Of a stretch of DNA of 41,300 nt, positions 21,762-29,674 are shown piece after piece. Source of the stretch: a virus; the IMG/VR virus record IMGVR_UViG_3300010885_038679, positions 1 to 41,300 of that record, one strand, 5' to 3'. Within the stretch, counting starts at the first letter, position 1; every line of letters begins with the position of its first letter. The notes beneath the pieces were generated by a model, which saw only the letters and a list, made by a program, of their open reading frames with translations, was not told the DNA's origin and did not search any database. The translations under genes and the position numbers were made by a program.

Positions 21762-22496
21762 TCAAACATGTGTCTTTGCCGGGAAGCAATGTGGCAGGTC
21801 AGTGAACAACGGTGCTTCTATTCTTTTACCGTCCATGTCATAATCATAAGTTCGATTCTTGCTTTGTGGGTTTGGCACTTTACCATAAGGATCATAAAGT
21901 TCACACATACGATCGTAATAATTTTGTGGCATGACGTCAATGATCAAATGTGTTCTCCAAGTCTCCCCATAGTTTACTGCGGTGTGAATAATTTTGTTAT
22001 TCAATTCCCATACCTCACCTTCATTGATGTGGTCTCGCATTCCACCATTATTTAAATCATAACTGTAGTGATACAACCAGCATTCAGCATTAGTACTAAT
22101 TGCAATATTGTACCGGCGAGCATAGCGTTGATTAAATCTAGTGTCAGTGTGAAATACTGTATCACCTTCACGTGGACGCATTCTTGCTATATCCGCTTGT
22201 ACAACTACAGGATCTGCAATTCCAGTCAGGCTGGCTAGGTATTCGCATTTTGACTTTAGTATGTTGTCCCACATGTCCTGTATGCCCGGAGGGTATCCTC
22301 TTGAGACTTCAATAAATGCTTTCTGTCTGGCTTCGTTTACAGGCAGGTATATCAAATGAGTTAAGTCTGTTCTTACATATCGGTGTGGTTGTTCAACAGG
22401 ATCCCAGTCCCATTCGGCTTCCCACTTTCGATAGTCGTCAAATATTGAGTTATCAAACTCAGCAATTTTTCTAGCTGTTAAACCTTCTTCATACAT
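21762..22496 (-). CDS. Asp/Asn beta-hydroxylase-like oxygenase, paralog B
   Basis: A 244-residue tandem paralog of the gene at 21030-21752, with HTD (H116, D118), H171 and R181 in the same positions. The parts between the shared blocks have diverged, especially residues 15-90, which suggests different substrates or partners. Its ATG overlaps the stop of the nuclease-like gene (TAATG), and 9 bases separate it from paralog A. Confidence 0.85.
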   Translation of the reverse strand: MYEEGLTARKIAEFDNSIFDDYRKWEAEWDWDPVEQPHRYVRTDLTHLIYLPVNEARQKAFIEVSRGYPPGIQDMWDNILKSKCEYLASLTGIADPVVVQADIARMRPREGDTVFHTDTRFNQRYARRYNIAISTNAECWLYHYSYDLNNGGMRDHINEGEVWELNNKIIHTAVNYGETWRTHLIIDVMPQNYYDRMCELYDPYGKVPNPQSKNRTYDYDMDGKRIEAPLFTDLPHCFPAKTHV

Positions 22497-22840
22497 TATT
22501 CATCATCCTCCTCTTCGGTGACCTGGAAGCTGGTTGCTAGTCCTTGGTCTACCATGGCTTGATTGATATTTAATGTGGGCTCACCGGCTTCGTTAGGAAT
22601 ATACGCCCAACCAAGCACACGACCTAACTTGGCACGTTTGGTGATAATAGGTTCCACGATGAGTCCATCTTTACATAACTCAGTTAAGACAATTCGCACA
22701 TCTGAGTCTTTGCCGCATGATGCAACTCCAAACAGTCTAATCTTTTGACGTGTATAAACATTAAAGCCAAGATCTAGTTCTACGTCTAGCATGTCAGTGC
22801 CGCGTACTTCTAGCAATCTTGCTGGATATAATCTTCTCAT
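22496..22840 (-). CDS. Staphylococcal-nuclease-like protein, probably inactive
   Basis: A 114-residue protein. The N-terminal YPARLLEVRGTDMLDVELDLGF..RQKIRLFGV and the C-terminal LGRVLGWAYI..LNINQAMVDQGLATSF follow the SNase (thermonuclease) OB-fold. The usual RLxGIDTPE, which supplies a calcium ligand and the catalytic Glu, reads RLFGVASCGKD, so the enzyme is probably not active as a nuclease. It may bind nucleic acid. A GAGG ribosome site is present, and it overlaps the SleB gene by 4 bases. Confidence 0.65.
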   Translation of the reverse strand: MRRLYPARLLEVRGTDMLDVELDLGFNVYTRQKIRLFGVASCGKDSDVRIVLTELCKDGLIVEPIITKRAKLGRVLGWAYIPNEAGEPTLNINQAMVDQGLATSFQVTEEEDDE

Positions 22841-23454
22841 TTTTCCTCTTTTGGTTTTACTCTATAAAAAACATGATTGCCAATTCGGTTAACAGAGTCT
22901 TTGACTCTTCGCCAAGTTGGTTTCCAATTAATATATGTAGCATGAAAGTGAGTCGCCCCATTGGTCGGATCTTCAACTTCCTCTTTGTTATTTAACGTAA
23001 TTAAGGCCACACCTATAGCCTGATGCCATAACTGTCCCGAAGGGAACCCAACACCAGGAAGGCAGGTCCAACTAAATTGGCAACCTTGCTTTACTACGCC
23101 ACATATGGTATTGGCGTAGCCTTCATCCAATCTGTTGAGAGTTACGTTTGCAACAGCCACCTGTCCTTTTAAACTTTCACCACGGCTTTCGTAGTAAATG
23201 TTTTCAGCTAAACATTTTACCTGCTTGTCGGCCAAGGCTTTTTTTGCACCACCAATTTCTTCCAAATTGATATGCATCAGTTTACGCATTCGCTGTTCCC
23301 ATGTTTCTTTGTCATTCACATGAGTTTGATTGGCTGTTCCAGACACGGCTGAAGAAACCAATAATAATGATAAAGCCAATATGATGACTTTAGATAGCAA
23401 ACGTGTGACCGCTTGCTGTGACATGCCCGAGAAATTCTTTGGGGTCATGTGCAT
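22837..23454 (-). CDS. SleB-type cell-wall hydrolase with N-terminal signal anchor
   Basis: A 205-residue protein. CLAENIYYESRGESLKGQVAVANVTLNR (81-108, putative catalytic E89) and ATHFHATYINWKPTW are hallmarks of the SleB/CwlJ hydrolase_2 family, which cleaves peptidoglycan glycan strands. Residues 19-38 form one hydrophobic segment rich in Ala, Ser, Val and Leu after a basic residue. This fits a signal peptide or a SAR (signal-arrest-release) anchor. It is a good candidate for the phage endolysin. A very strong ribosome site (AAAGGAGGTG) supports the ATG at 23454. Confidence 0.85.
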   Translation of the reverse strand: MHMTPKNFSGMSQQAVTRLLSKVIILALSLLLVSSAVSGTANQTHVNDKETWEQRMRKLMHINLEEIGGAKKALADKQVKCLAENIYYESRGESLKGQVAVANVTLNRLDEGYANTICGVVKQGCQFSWTCLPGVGFPSGQLWHQAIGVALITLNNKEEVEDPTNGATHFHATYINWKPTWRRVKDSVNRIGNHVFYRVKPKEEK

Positions 23455-23486
23455 GTTACACCTCCTTTCATTAGGACTACCTCCAG

Positions 23487-24005
23487 TCAGGCCTTTGACA
23501 ATAAAATATTATCTAAGACTTCACCTGGGTTACTGTATCCATAATCAACCTGGGTGTAGGTTATATTATGCTTCGCCAGTAACGCCGCAATCCTCTGATC
23601 GACCTCAATGCTAGCATCAAGGTTATGCACACGGCCGCGATCATCGAACCACGGGCCGCGCCCTAGAAATGCCACGTAGTTATCGTAACGCTTCCAGAGT
23701 TCTACTACTACCTGTTCCCACCCTGCAGGATAATCTGCAGGGGCATAGATAGCACTCAATAACACAGGACTATCTGTGATAACAAAATCAACTTGTCCCG
23801 CAAGCCTATGTATTCTTTGAACTTGTCTTCCAAATACGTATGCTTGATTTTCCAGCGCACAATGCCTGCCTTCCCAAACTAGGTCCTTAGCAACTTCCGT
23901 TACTAACTCTACATTCCACCCTCGGCGTTTTGCTTCATGATATAAGCCTGACGCTAGGGTGCTTTTACCCGCCCCTGGGCCTGCAATGACATTAATTACT
24001 TTCAT
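23487..24005 (-). CDS. P-loop nucleotide-kinase-like protein
   Basis: About 172 residues, with Walker A GPGAGKST (residues 9-16), a Walker B-like DFVITDSP and an Arg-rich lid (GRGPWFDDRGR). This is the fold of AAA_28/NadR-type phage kinases; the substrate may be a nucleotide or other small molecule. Two adjacent ATGs exist (24008 and 24005). With the promoter at 24012-24040 the mRNA should begin at about 24005, so the second Met may be a leaderless start. No Shine-Dalgarno is present. Confidence 0.75.
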   Translation of the reverse strand: MKVINVIAGPGAGKSTLASGLYHEAKRRGWNVELVTEVAKDLVWEGRHCALENQAYVFGRQVQRIHRLAGQVDFVITDSPVLLSAIYAPADYPAGWEQVVVELWKRYDNYVAFLGRGPWFDDRGRVHNLDASIEVDQRIAALLAKHNITYTQVDYGYSNPGEVLDNILLSKA

Positions 24006-24011
24006 CATGTT

Positions 24012-24040
24012 ATTGTAGCAAAATACTTATAATAAGTCAA
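24012..24040 (-). promoter_or_regulatory. Sigma70-type promoter giving a leaderless mRNA
   Basis: TTGACT (-35, 24035-24040), 17 bases, TACAAT (-10, 24012-24017) on the minus strand. The -35 box directly abuts the T-run of the terminator upstream. The start codon at 24005 or 24008 lies within 4-7 bases of the -10 box. Confidence 0.85.
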
Positions 24041-24067
24041 GAAAACAGGGCAACCAATGTGCCCTGT
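24041..24067 (-). terminator. Rho-independent terminator ending the radical SAM operon
   Basis: A perfect 8-bp stem ACAGGGCA / TGCCCTGT (24045-24052 with 24060-24067), 7-base loop, followed on the minus strand by TTTTCTT. It lies 64 bases after the stop of the secreted nuclease gene and overlaps the next promoter. Confidence 0.88.
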
Positions 24068-24130
24068 CTAGTGATACCGTATGATGCGGTTTTAAGTTTT
24101 CACAATTTATTTACGTCATTAACACTAATG

Positions 24131-24946
24131 TTATTCAGCATTTTTGCCACATTTGGCACGTTTGGCATTGGTCAATGCACCAAAGTCTACTTTCCATTCT
24201 TCGCCCACTGCTACTTCTTTGGCACCTGCTGGATACTCATAACTAACACCAGCTTCCTTTTGAATCTGTGCAATCTTAACACGGAACTTGGTTAAGTCAT
24301 TGCCCAAGTTAACATATGGTTTTGTGTGTGGAAATGTCCATCCGGCAATTTCTTTTGTAGCATTATTAATTACAATTTTATAGTAACCATGCGGAACAAT
24401 TACACCGGCGCCAATGGTAGGATCACCAGCGCCATAAAATGCGCCAACGTATATGGTAAAAGCCTGGTTGTGTTGGACTGTCCAACCTCTTATAGACGTC
24501 TCTAGCAACTTCCAGATTCCCCTGTTTAAAGAGCCGTGCTGAGGATACATGTTTGTCATTAAAAAACTTTCGTATTCTACAATCTCACTCCATGATAAAT
24601 CACCATCCGGAGCGGCATGCCCTTTGTCATATCCTGTGCCAGCATAGTCGTCGGGCTTTGCACCACCAACTACACTCTTGTCAGCAACAAACGCATTTGT
24701 TCGTGGCCAGCATCCAATTGCATTTGGTGGAGTTAATGTATAACTTACATAAGCTGGAATTTTTGCAGGAGCATCATACGCAACTAGATATGCTTCGCGG
24801 CAAATTGGTTTTGCATCACGTTTTGTTTCAGCAAAACCATAAGGTGCGTGTACTTTACATGCAGCCAAGGGCAATGGCGGCCGTTGTTCCCATGCATATG
24901 ATAGATTAGCAAAAACTGCTAATACTAATACCAAAATCTGTTTCAT
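24131..24946 (-). CDS. Secreted DNA/RNA non-specific endonuclease
   Basis: A 271-residue protein with a cleavable signal peptide (residues 1-18, LSYA then W). The NucA-type core follows: DKGH (D107-H110, the DRGH motif with Lys for Arg), TNMYPQ (N132) and LNRGIWKLLE (N141, E149). These enzymes degrade DNA and RNA without sequence preference using Mg2+. With a signal peptide it should act in the periplasm or medium: scavenging nucleotides, degrading competing phage DNA, or thinning released host DNA. It is the last gene of the radical SAM operon. A 34-base repeat lies before its ribosome site. Confidence 0.88.
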   Translation of the reverse strand: MKQILVLVLAVFANLSYAWEQRPPLPLAACKVHAPYGFAETKRDAKPICREAYLVAYDAPAKIPAYVSYTLTPPNAIGCWPRTNAFVADKSVVGGAKPDDYAGTGYDKGHAAPDGDLSWSEIVEYESFLMTNMYPQHGSLNRGIWKLLETSIRGWTVQHNQAFTIYVGAFYGAGDPTIGAGVIVPHGYYKIVINNATKEIAGWTFPHTKPYVNLGNDLTKFRVKIAQIQKEAGVSYEYPAGAKEVAVGEEWKVDFGALTNAKRAKCGKNAE

Positions 24947-24954
24947 TAGAAAAT

Positions 24955-24988
24955 TCCTTTAAAACAATACTTATCAATAAACGGGTAT
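24955..24988 (-). repeat. 34-base intergenic repeat, copy 1
   Basis: Plus strand CCTTTAAAACAATACTTAT within a 34-base block that recurs at 26557-26590 with three differences. It covers the end of the carbamoyltransferase gene and the AAAGGA ribosome site before the nuclease. It may be a phage promoter or an RNA processing or leader element, or the trace of a local duplication. Confidence 0.6.
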
Positions 24989-26431
24989 ATTATGTAGGCT
25001 TTGAAATCTTAGTGCATCTGCCCAAGTGTTGACCAGGGGTTCACCTTTGATATTCAAACTTGTATTCATCAAGATGGGGCAACCTGTGCGAGCGTTCCAT
25101 TCTTCTAGAATACTTCTAAACAAAGGATTATCTCGTTCAGTTACTGTTTGTACTCTGCTGGTATTGTCTACATGGCAAACACCTGGTAGCAAGTCAGGAG
25201 TCCTGCAACGTGCCACGAACTGCATGTAAGGACTGTCCTTGACCGGCATGTCAAAGTATGTGTCGGCATGTTCTGCTAATACTGCTGGCGCAAATGGTCT
25301 AAACTGTTCGCGCTTCTTGACAGTGTTCATTCTCAGCTTGGCATCTACACCTCTAGGGTCGCAAAGTAAACTTCTATTGCCTAAAGCTCTTGGGCCAAAC
25401 TCTGTACGTCCGTTTGCCAGTGCAACAACTTTGCCTGCTTCTAAGTCATCTACAAGTGATTTGATGTCTACATCTTGTTTAATATCTGTGCCCAAGTAAG
25501 GTCCTGACCATTTTAAATGGCGTTGTGTGTATGCGGCAACAGCACCAATGGCACTACCAGAATCGCCGGGGTTGGGCATAATCCAAATATTTTTAAAGAT
25601 GCCGCTTCTTGCAATAACAGAGTTTGCTACACAATTGAGAGCAACACCGCCCATGAAAATTAAATTGTCACTTGTGGTATTTGCTTTGATTACTAATACA
25701 GTTTCTAATAGGTATTCTTCTGCAAGTTTTTGTACACTTGCGGCAATATCAAATTTTGAGGCAGGACTATCACATGGCTCCCACCAAGAACAACCACGAT
25801 GTAAATTATGTCGCAGTTTAAAATCAGGTGGTGCCCATTTCCTAAAGAATGTTTCTCTTAATTCTTCAACGTACCGAGGTGTGCCATGAGCGGCCATGCC
25901 CATGAGAATATATTCTTCTTCGTTGGGCTTTAGGCCAAGCCATTGTGTCATTGCTGTGTAGAATAATCCAAAGCTGTTGGGGTAACGCTTACGCCAACGA
26001 TTGACCATCTTATCTTTACGTGCTTCCCAGATACTGACTGTGTCCCATTCACCAATCGCATCTACGACTAAGATACTAGCATCTTCATATGGACTGGTGT
26101 AATAGCCGGCTGAAGCATGACTATGATGATGGCCAACATAGTTAACGGGCAAGTGATCTAATCCCACTGCACGTAGTTGGTCACCAGGAACAATCCGCCA
26201 TGGCCGTTGACCAGAAATCAATCTACGTAGGTCTTTTTGTACGGGCCGTTCAAACCATACCAGTTCGGTTGGTTCACCATACTGCCGCATGTCTGCCAAC
26301 ATGTCTGCATTTAGCAGATTATCGTTCTTAACTCTACTGTAGCGTTCTGCATGTGCGGCCCACACAATCCGATCTCCATCAATTAATGCCAGACTGGCAT
26401 CATGATTTTGTGCTGTAATACCAAGTATCAT
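24974..26431 (-). CDS. NodU/CmcH-family carbamoyltransferase
   Basis: A 485-residue protein. The N-terminal domain has ILGITAQNHDASLALI, HHHSHA (metal-binding histidines) and LVVDAIGEWDT. The middle has GGVALNCVAN and the C-terminal domain has TEFGPRALGNRSLLCDPR and NTSLNIKGEP. This is the full NodU layout: carbamoyl phosphate and ATP are used to O-carbamoylate sugars or antibiotics. The phage substrate is unknown; a modified nucleobase, sugar or peptide are candidates. It starts 3 bases after the stop of a 37-codon gene that ends PFIY. Confidence 0.92.
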   Translation of the reverse strand: MILGITAQNHDASLALIDGDRIVWAAHAERYSRVKNDNLLNADMLADMRQYGEPTELVWFERPVQKDLRRLISGQRPWRIVPGDQLRAVGLDHLPVNYVGHHHSHASAGYYTSPYEDASILVVDAIGEWDTVSIWEARKDKMVNRWRKRYPNSFGLFYTAMTQWLGLKPNEEEYILMGMAAHGTPRYVEELRETFFRKWAPPDFKLRHNLHRGCSWWEPCDSPASKFDIAASVQKLAEEYLLETVLVIKANTTSDNLIFMGGVALNCVANSVIARSGIFKNIWIMPNPGDSGSAIGAVAAYTQRHLKWSGPYLGTDIKQDVDIKSLVDDLEAGKVVALANGRTEFGPRALGNRSLLCDPRGVDAKLRMNTVKKREQFRPFAPAVLAEHADTYFDMPVKDSPYMQFVARCRTPDLLPGVCHVDNTSRVQTVTERDNPLFRSILEEWNARTGCPILMNTSLNIKGEPLVNTWADALRFQSLHNIPVY

Positions 26432-26434
26432 ATG

Positions 26435-26548
26435 TTAGTAGATAAATGGATCTCGCTTGCGTAGCTCAGCAATGCGCTTTTTTAATCGACGCTTGTCTTG
26501 GTATCTACGATATGGTCCAAGAATAAAGTCTAGTATTTTTTTAAACAT
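26435..26548 (-). CDS. 37-residue microprotein paired with the carbamoyltransferase
   Basis: An intact 37-codon frame beginning MFKKILDFILGPYRR, then a Lys/Arg-rich stretch, ending KRDPFIY. A strong AAAGGAG ribosome site sits 7 bases before its ATG, and its stop is 3 bases before the carbamoyltransferase ATG. It has an amphipathic N-terminal helix and a very basic centre. Small proteins ending in a PFIY-type sequence accompany carbamoyltransferases in some bacterial clusters (DUF5989, from memory), though that family is more hydrophobic. A subunit, anchor or activator of the enzyme is a plausible role. Confidence 0.7.
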   Translation of the reverse strand: MFKKILDFILGPYRRYQDKRRLKKRIAELRKRDPFIY

Positions 26549-26556
26549 TGGATATC

Positions 26557-26590
26557 TCCTTTAAAACAATACTTATTAATATACAGGTAT
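26557..26590 (-). repeat. 34-base intergenic repeat, copy 2
   Basis: Second copy of the block at 24955-24988 (31 of 34 identical). It again spans the end of one gene and the ribosome site of the next, here the microprotein. Confidence 0.6.
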
Positions 26591-27333
26591 TACAGCAATG
26601 CCTTGAGGCTGTCAACAACTATGCGGTTGAAATCGCCTCTGCTACCACCATGCGAAATAATGTGTATTCGTGGAGTATCACTGTTGTTCCAAACGGAGTG
26701 ATGGTTGCCAATGTCAACCAAGCAAGCATTGCCTGTTTCTTTAAAAGGAACATATCCCTTACCATCCATTTTAAACTCACATCCTTTGGGATTGTTTAGT
26801 GCTACGTTGATAGGTCCAAGAAAATGTTCTTGTCTGTCTTGATGTGGCTGTATGTAACCTTGTGGGTCTAGCCACATGTAACGCAATCGTTGATAATTGT
26901 GATTAGGAAATACATCACGAAAGTAACGTGTGGTTTCTGGACAACGTTCTGTAATTTCATCGCACCACTTGTACACAATGTCTGCTTGTGTTTTACCTGC
27001 GTTATCAGAGTATGCTTCCCAGTGTCCTGTCTTGTCCCATGCTTCGCCGTGTAAGCAAATGCTCTTCCAGCCAAGGTTTGCATACTCGGGATTTTCGCCT
27101 GGAGTAGTACGATGCATTACAAACAAGTCTTCCAAGCCAAATGCTTCTTTTAACATTGTTTCAAATGGCGCACCGGGCAATATCAGCGGCAAGTATGGCC
27201 AACCGGATTGGCTAATAATCCAGTCAACTAATTGTCCTTCGTGTTCAAATGTAGGAATTTCTTGCGTTTTAAAATCCATGGTCCATGGATTATCAATATC
27301 GTTAAAGAACTCTTGTATTACTCGTGGAATCAT
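26590..27333 (-). CDS. Asp/Asn beta-hydroxylase-like oxygenase in the radical SAM operon
   Basis: About 247 residues from the ATG at 27333, which overlaps the upstream stop (ATGA). YIQPHQDRQEHFLGPINVALNNP gives HxD (H164, D166). VDIGNHHSVWNNS gives the distal His (H211 or H212) and TPRIHIISHG the arginine (R222). It has an Asp-Arg-hydroxylase-like core with an N-terminal extension of about 140 residues. Its place between the unknown proteins and the carbamoyltransferase suggests it works on the same product as the radical SAM enzymes. Confidence 0.82.
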   Translation of the reverse strand: MIPRVIQEFFNDIDNPWTMDFKTQEIPTFEHEGQLVDWIISQSGWPYLPLILPGAPFETMLKEAFGLEDLFVMHRTTPGENPEYANLGWKSICLHGEAWDKTGHWEAYSDNAGKTQADIVYKWCDEITERCPETTRYFRDVFPNHNYQRLRYMWLDPQGYIQPHQDRQEHFLGPINVALNNPKGCEFKMDGKGYVPFKETGNACLVDIGNHHSVWNNSDTPRIHIISHGGSRGDFNRIVVDSLKALL

Positions 27334-28721
27334 TTTATTTGTCCTACGTGTTGCCAAGCACTACTTCCTGTATCTGTAGTACCACATATTTGTAAACTAT
27401 TATTATTTGCTTTTAAATCATTAATGAATTTTTCGTACAAATCTTTTAATTCGCTTGGACGGAAATGTCTTAAACTTGCTTCAGTGTAGAAACTATTGCT
27501 AAACCAAATTAAGTTGTTTCCCGGATGCTGTTTCATATCATTAACCAAGTCTTGGTAGTTACTGTACAAGTTTGTTTTTAAAAACTTATGTGGCAATTTA
27601 CGATACTTGTCCCACAGTTCTAACCAAGCTTGTTCGCCACCAAAGTATTCCATAGTCTTGTTCCACTCGGGTGTATAATCACGGCCTACAAACCAAATTG
27701 GTCTAAAGCCAGTATCAATTTCTGTTTGGTATTTGTTTACTGCGGCAAGATAATCCCGCCCATCCCATGTTTCGAATAGCCATTGTTTAAATGCCAATGC
27801 GGAATCACTGTAATCAAAATAAACCATTTGTGTATTACTGTCCCAGTCACATTGATTCATTAATTGAATTGGCTTAAAGCCTGCGGCTACGCAATAGATA
27901 CTGTCTAATTTGGTATTCTTATTATAAGGGATATTGTCCGGGCGCATTGAATCAGTGTTAAACACATACACACTACCTTGGAATCCACTAAAGTCCATTA
28001 GGTCAATGTAACGCTTTTGATTATACTCAACTACTTGCACAGATGTATCACCGGCTAACACTTGTTCTAACTCGTTACCTACTTCGGGATATATGTGTTG
28101 TTTTAAGTTACGAATCTCGTCTGGGAAATTACCAATTGAGTATCCATGTTTAATCATAGTGCTAGCTAAATTCCAACCATCGCGCAACTGCCCTGTGTAC
28201 TGTCGTGTTTGTCCTGTTGGCTTGATTTCGTATGGTGTGTAGTCATCGTGAAAGTTGCTACTGCTTCTTACTACCAAGGGCAGTTCTGCTGTTGTAGTTT
28301 CATATCCGCCAAATTTTGGACTTCCTGCGGCACGCCAATGTTCCATATTAATTAAAAAACATTGATTATGTAATGAATAAAATCCATTTGATGGGTCCTT
28401 GGGATTGTCTTCTAATATGTGCGCCAATACACTATAGCCATTTGCTTCAGCATGATCAATCATCATTGTAACAAGACGTTCGTTATAACTACGATAACCA
28501 TAAGCCACTACATAAACGTAATCAGGTTTATTTAGGTCTGCCTTAGCAAGTATGCTGTCTACGTTTGTGTCTACAATAAGACTGGCATTTTTGTTGTTTG
28601 TCCAATTATAACTAACAATCTGTAAATTGACTGCAAAGTTAGTAATACCTCGTATGTGTTCTTGGTATGATTCTGATCTATTGTTGATCTGATTGTATAA
28701 TCCAAATTCTATTGTTTTCAT
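27330..28721 (-). CDS. Unknown protein of the radical SAM operon (I)
   Basis: About 463 residues, soluble, rich in Tyr, Trp and Asn, with no Cys-cluster motif and no transmembrane segment. Strand-helix patterns (PDYVYVVAYG, GSVYVFNTDS, RPIWFVGRDYT, NNLIWFSNSFYTE) suggest repeated alpha/beta units of a Rossmann or glycosyltransferase-like fold, but I recognise no family. The start is ATG at 28721, or GTG at 28727 overlapping the previous stop. It is tightly linked (4-base overlaps) to its neighbours on both sides, so it belongs to the same process. Confidence 0.75.
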   Translation of the reverse strand: MKTIEFGLYNQINNRSESYQEHIRGITNFAVNLQIVSYNWTNNKNASLIVDTNVDSILAKADLNKPDYVYVVAYGYRSYNERLVTMMIDHAEANGYSVLAHILEDNPKDPSNGFYSLHNQCFLINMEHWRAAGSPKFGGYETTTAELPLVVRSSSNFHDDYTPYEIKPTGQTRQYTGQLRDGWNLASTMIKHGYSIGNFPDEIRNLKQHIYPEVGNELEQVLAGDTSVQVVEYNQKRYIDLMDFSGFQGSVYVFNTDSMRPDNIPYNKNTKLDSIYCVAAGFKPIQLMNQCDWDSNTQMVYFDYSDSALAFKQWLFETWDGRDYLAAVNKYQTEIDTGFRPIWFVGRDYTPEWNKTMEYFGGEQAWLELWDKYRKLPHKFLKTNLYSNYQDLVNDMKQHPGNNLIWFSNSFYTEASLRHFRPSELKDLYEKFINDLKANNNSLQICGTTDTGSSAWQHVGQIK

Positions 28722-28723
28722 AT

Positions 28724-29671
28724 TCACTCTATTAGTCTAACGGTTTTAATTCGGCCAAGTTCAAAAATTTCATTAATTTCTTCTATGGTATAGTCGCCTA
28801 CTATTCTACCAAGCAACGGTCTACCTGATATATTATGATAGGGCTGTGACATATCGACATACTGCGCTAGGTCGTTATCCTTGACCCATTGCTGAATTGC
28901 GTCAACTTCTTTTTTCCACTCCCGGGCTCCACTGGGCACGTCGTTGCCACGGAATGCTAATACTACTTCGTTGCTTACTGTTTGTTGAGGTCGTAACATA
29001 CCTGTTTTAACTAAATCAATATCTCCGTCGCGCCAGCAATGTTCTAAGTTCTTGCCAACGGTGTGATAACCTAATAAAAGATCGCCAAAGGTAGTATTGT
29101 GTTGCCAGTACTGATACAAACTCATATCGTCAATTGGTACAGTATGTGTTCCGCTAATTGGTGCTGTGTGAGCGGAACCATGTAAGAAAAATCCACAACT
29201 GACATCACCAGCAATCAGTCCAGAGTTATCAAGTGCCCTGTCCAACATTGCCTCTATGCGATGTATTTCAACATTTAATTCTTGTAGTGGATCATATCCA
29301 ACAATTTTTCCGCGTAGCTCTTCTTCAAATTGATGGAATTGTAAATGTAGATAATTTAAAATTTTTCTGTTGTCTGCTTTTGGATTAAACTCAGGCTCCA
29401 TATCAATATAGGAAACTTGTATGTATTGTCCAGAGTTTGCTTCATCAACCAGCTTTTTCATGTTGCGCCACATTGACTGTACTTTTTCCAATGTGGGCAA
29501 TGTAACTATCCATTGATTAGCAAAAATGTGGCAATCAGGCAATGCAAGATGCCAGCGCACACGATCTAACCATAGCTCTGCAACTGGGGTGTCGACAATT
29601 TGGTAGCGCAACGTTTCAATACGTGTGCCATCTGTGAAGTCTATTTCATAAAACTTGTTTAACATTCCCAT
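28724..29671 (-). CDS. Unknown protein of the radical SAM operon (II)
   Basis: A 315-residue soluble protein with a conserved-looking acidic start (YEIDFTDGTRIETLRYQIVD) and His/Trp-rich blocks (LALPDCHIFANQW, GDVSCGFFLHGSAHTAP, LLGYHTVGKNLEHCWRDGD). The clustered His, Asp and Cys could bind a metal, but I see no known motif. It starts 3 bases after the last radical SAM gene and overlaps unknown I. A partner, scaffold or substrate-presenting role for the radical SAM array is possible. Confidence 0.72.
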   Translation of the reverse strand: MGMLNKFYEIDFTDGTRIETLRYQIVDTPVAELWLDRVRWHLALPDCHIFANQWIVTLPTLEKVQSMWRNMKKLVDEANSGQYIQVSYIDMEPEFNPKADNRKILNYLHLQFHQFEEELRGKIVGYDPLQELNVEIHRIEAMLDRALDNSGLIAGDVSCGFFLHGSAHTAPISGTHTVPIDDMSLYQYWQHNTTFGDLLLGYHTVGKNLEHCWRDGDIDLVKTGMLRPQQTVSNEVVLAFRGNDVPSGAREWKKEVDAIQQWVKDNDLAQYVDMSQPYHNISGRPLLGRIVGDYTIEEINEIFELGRIKTVRLIE

Positions 29672-29674
29672 AAC

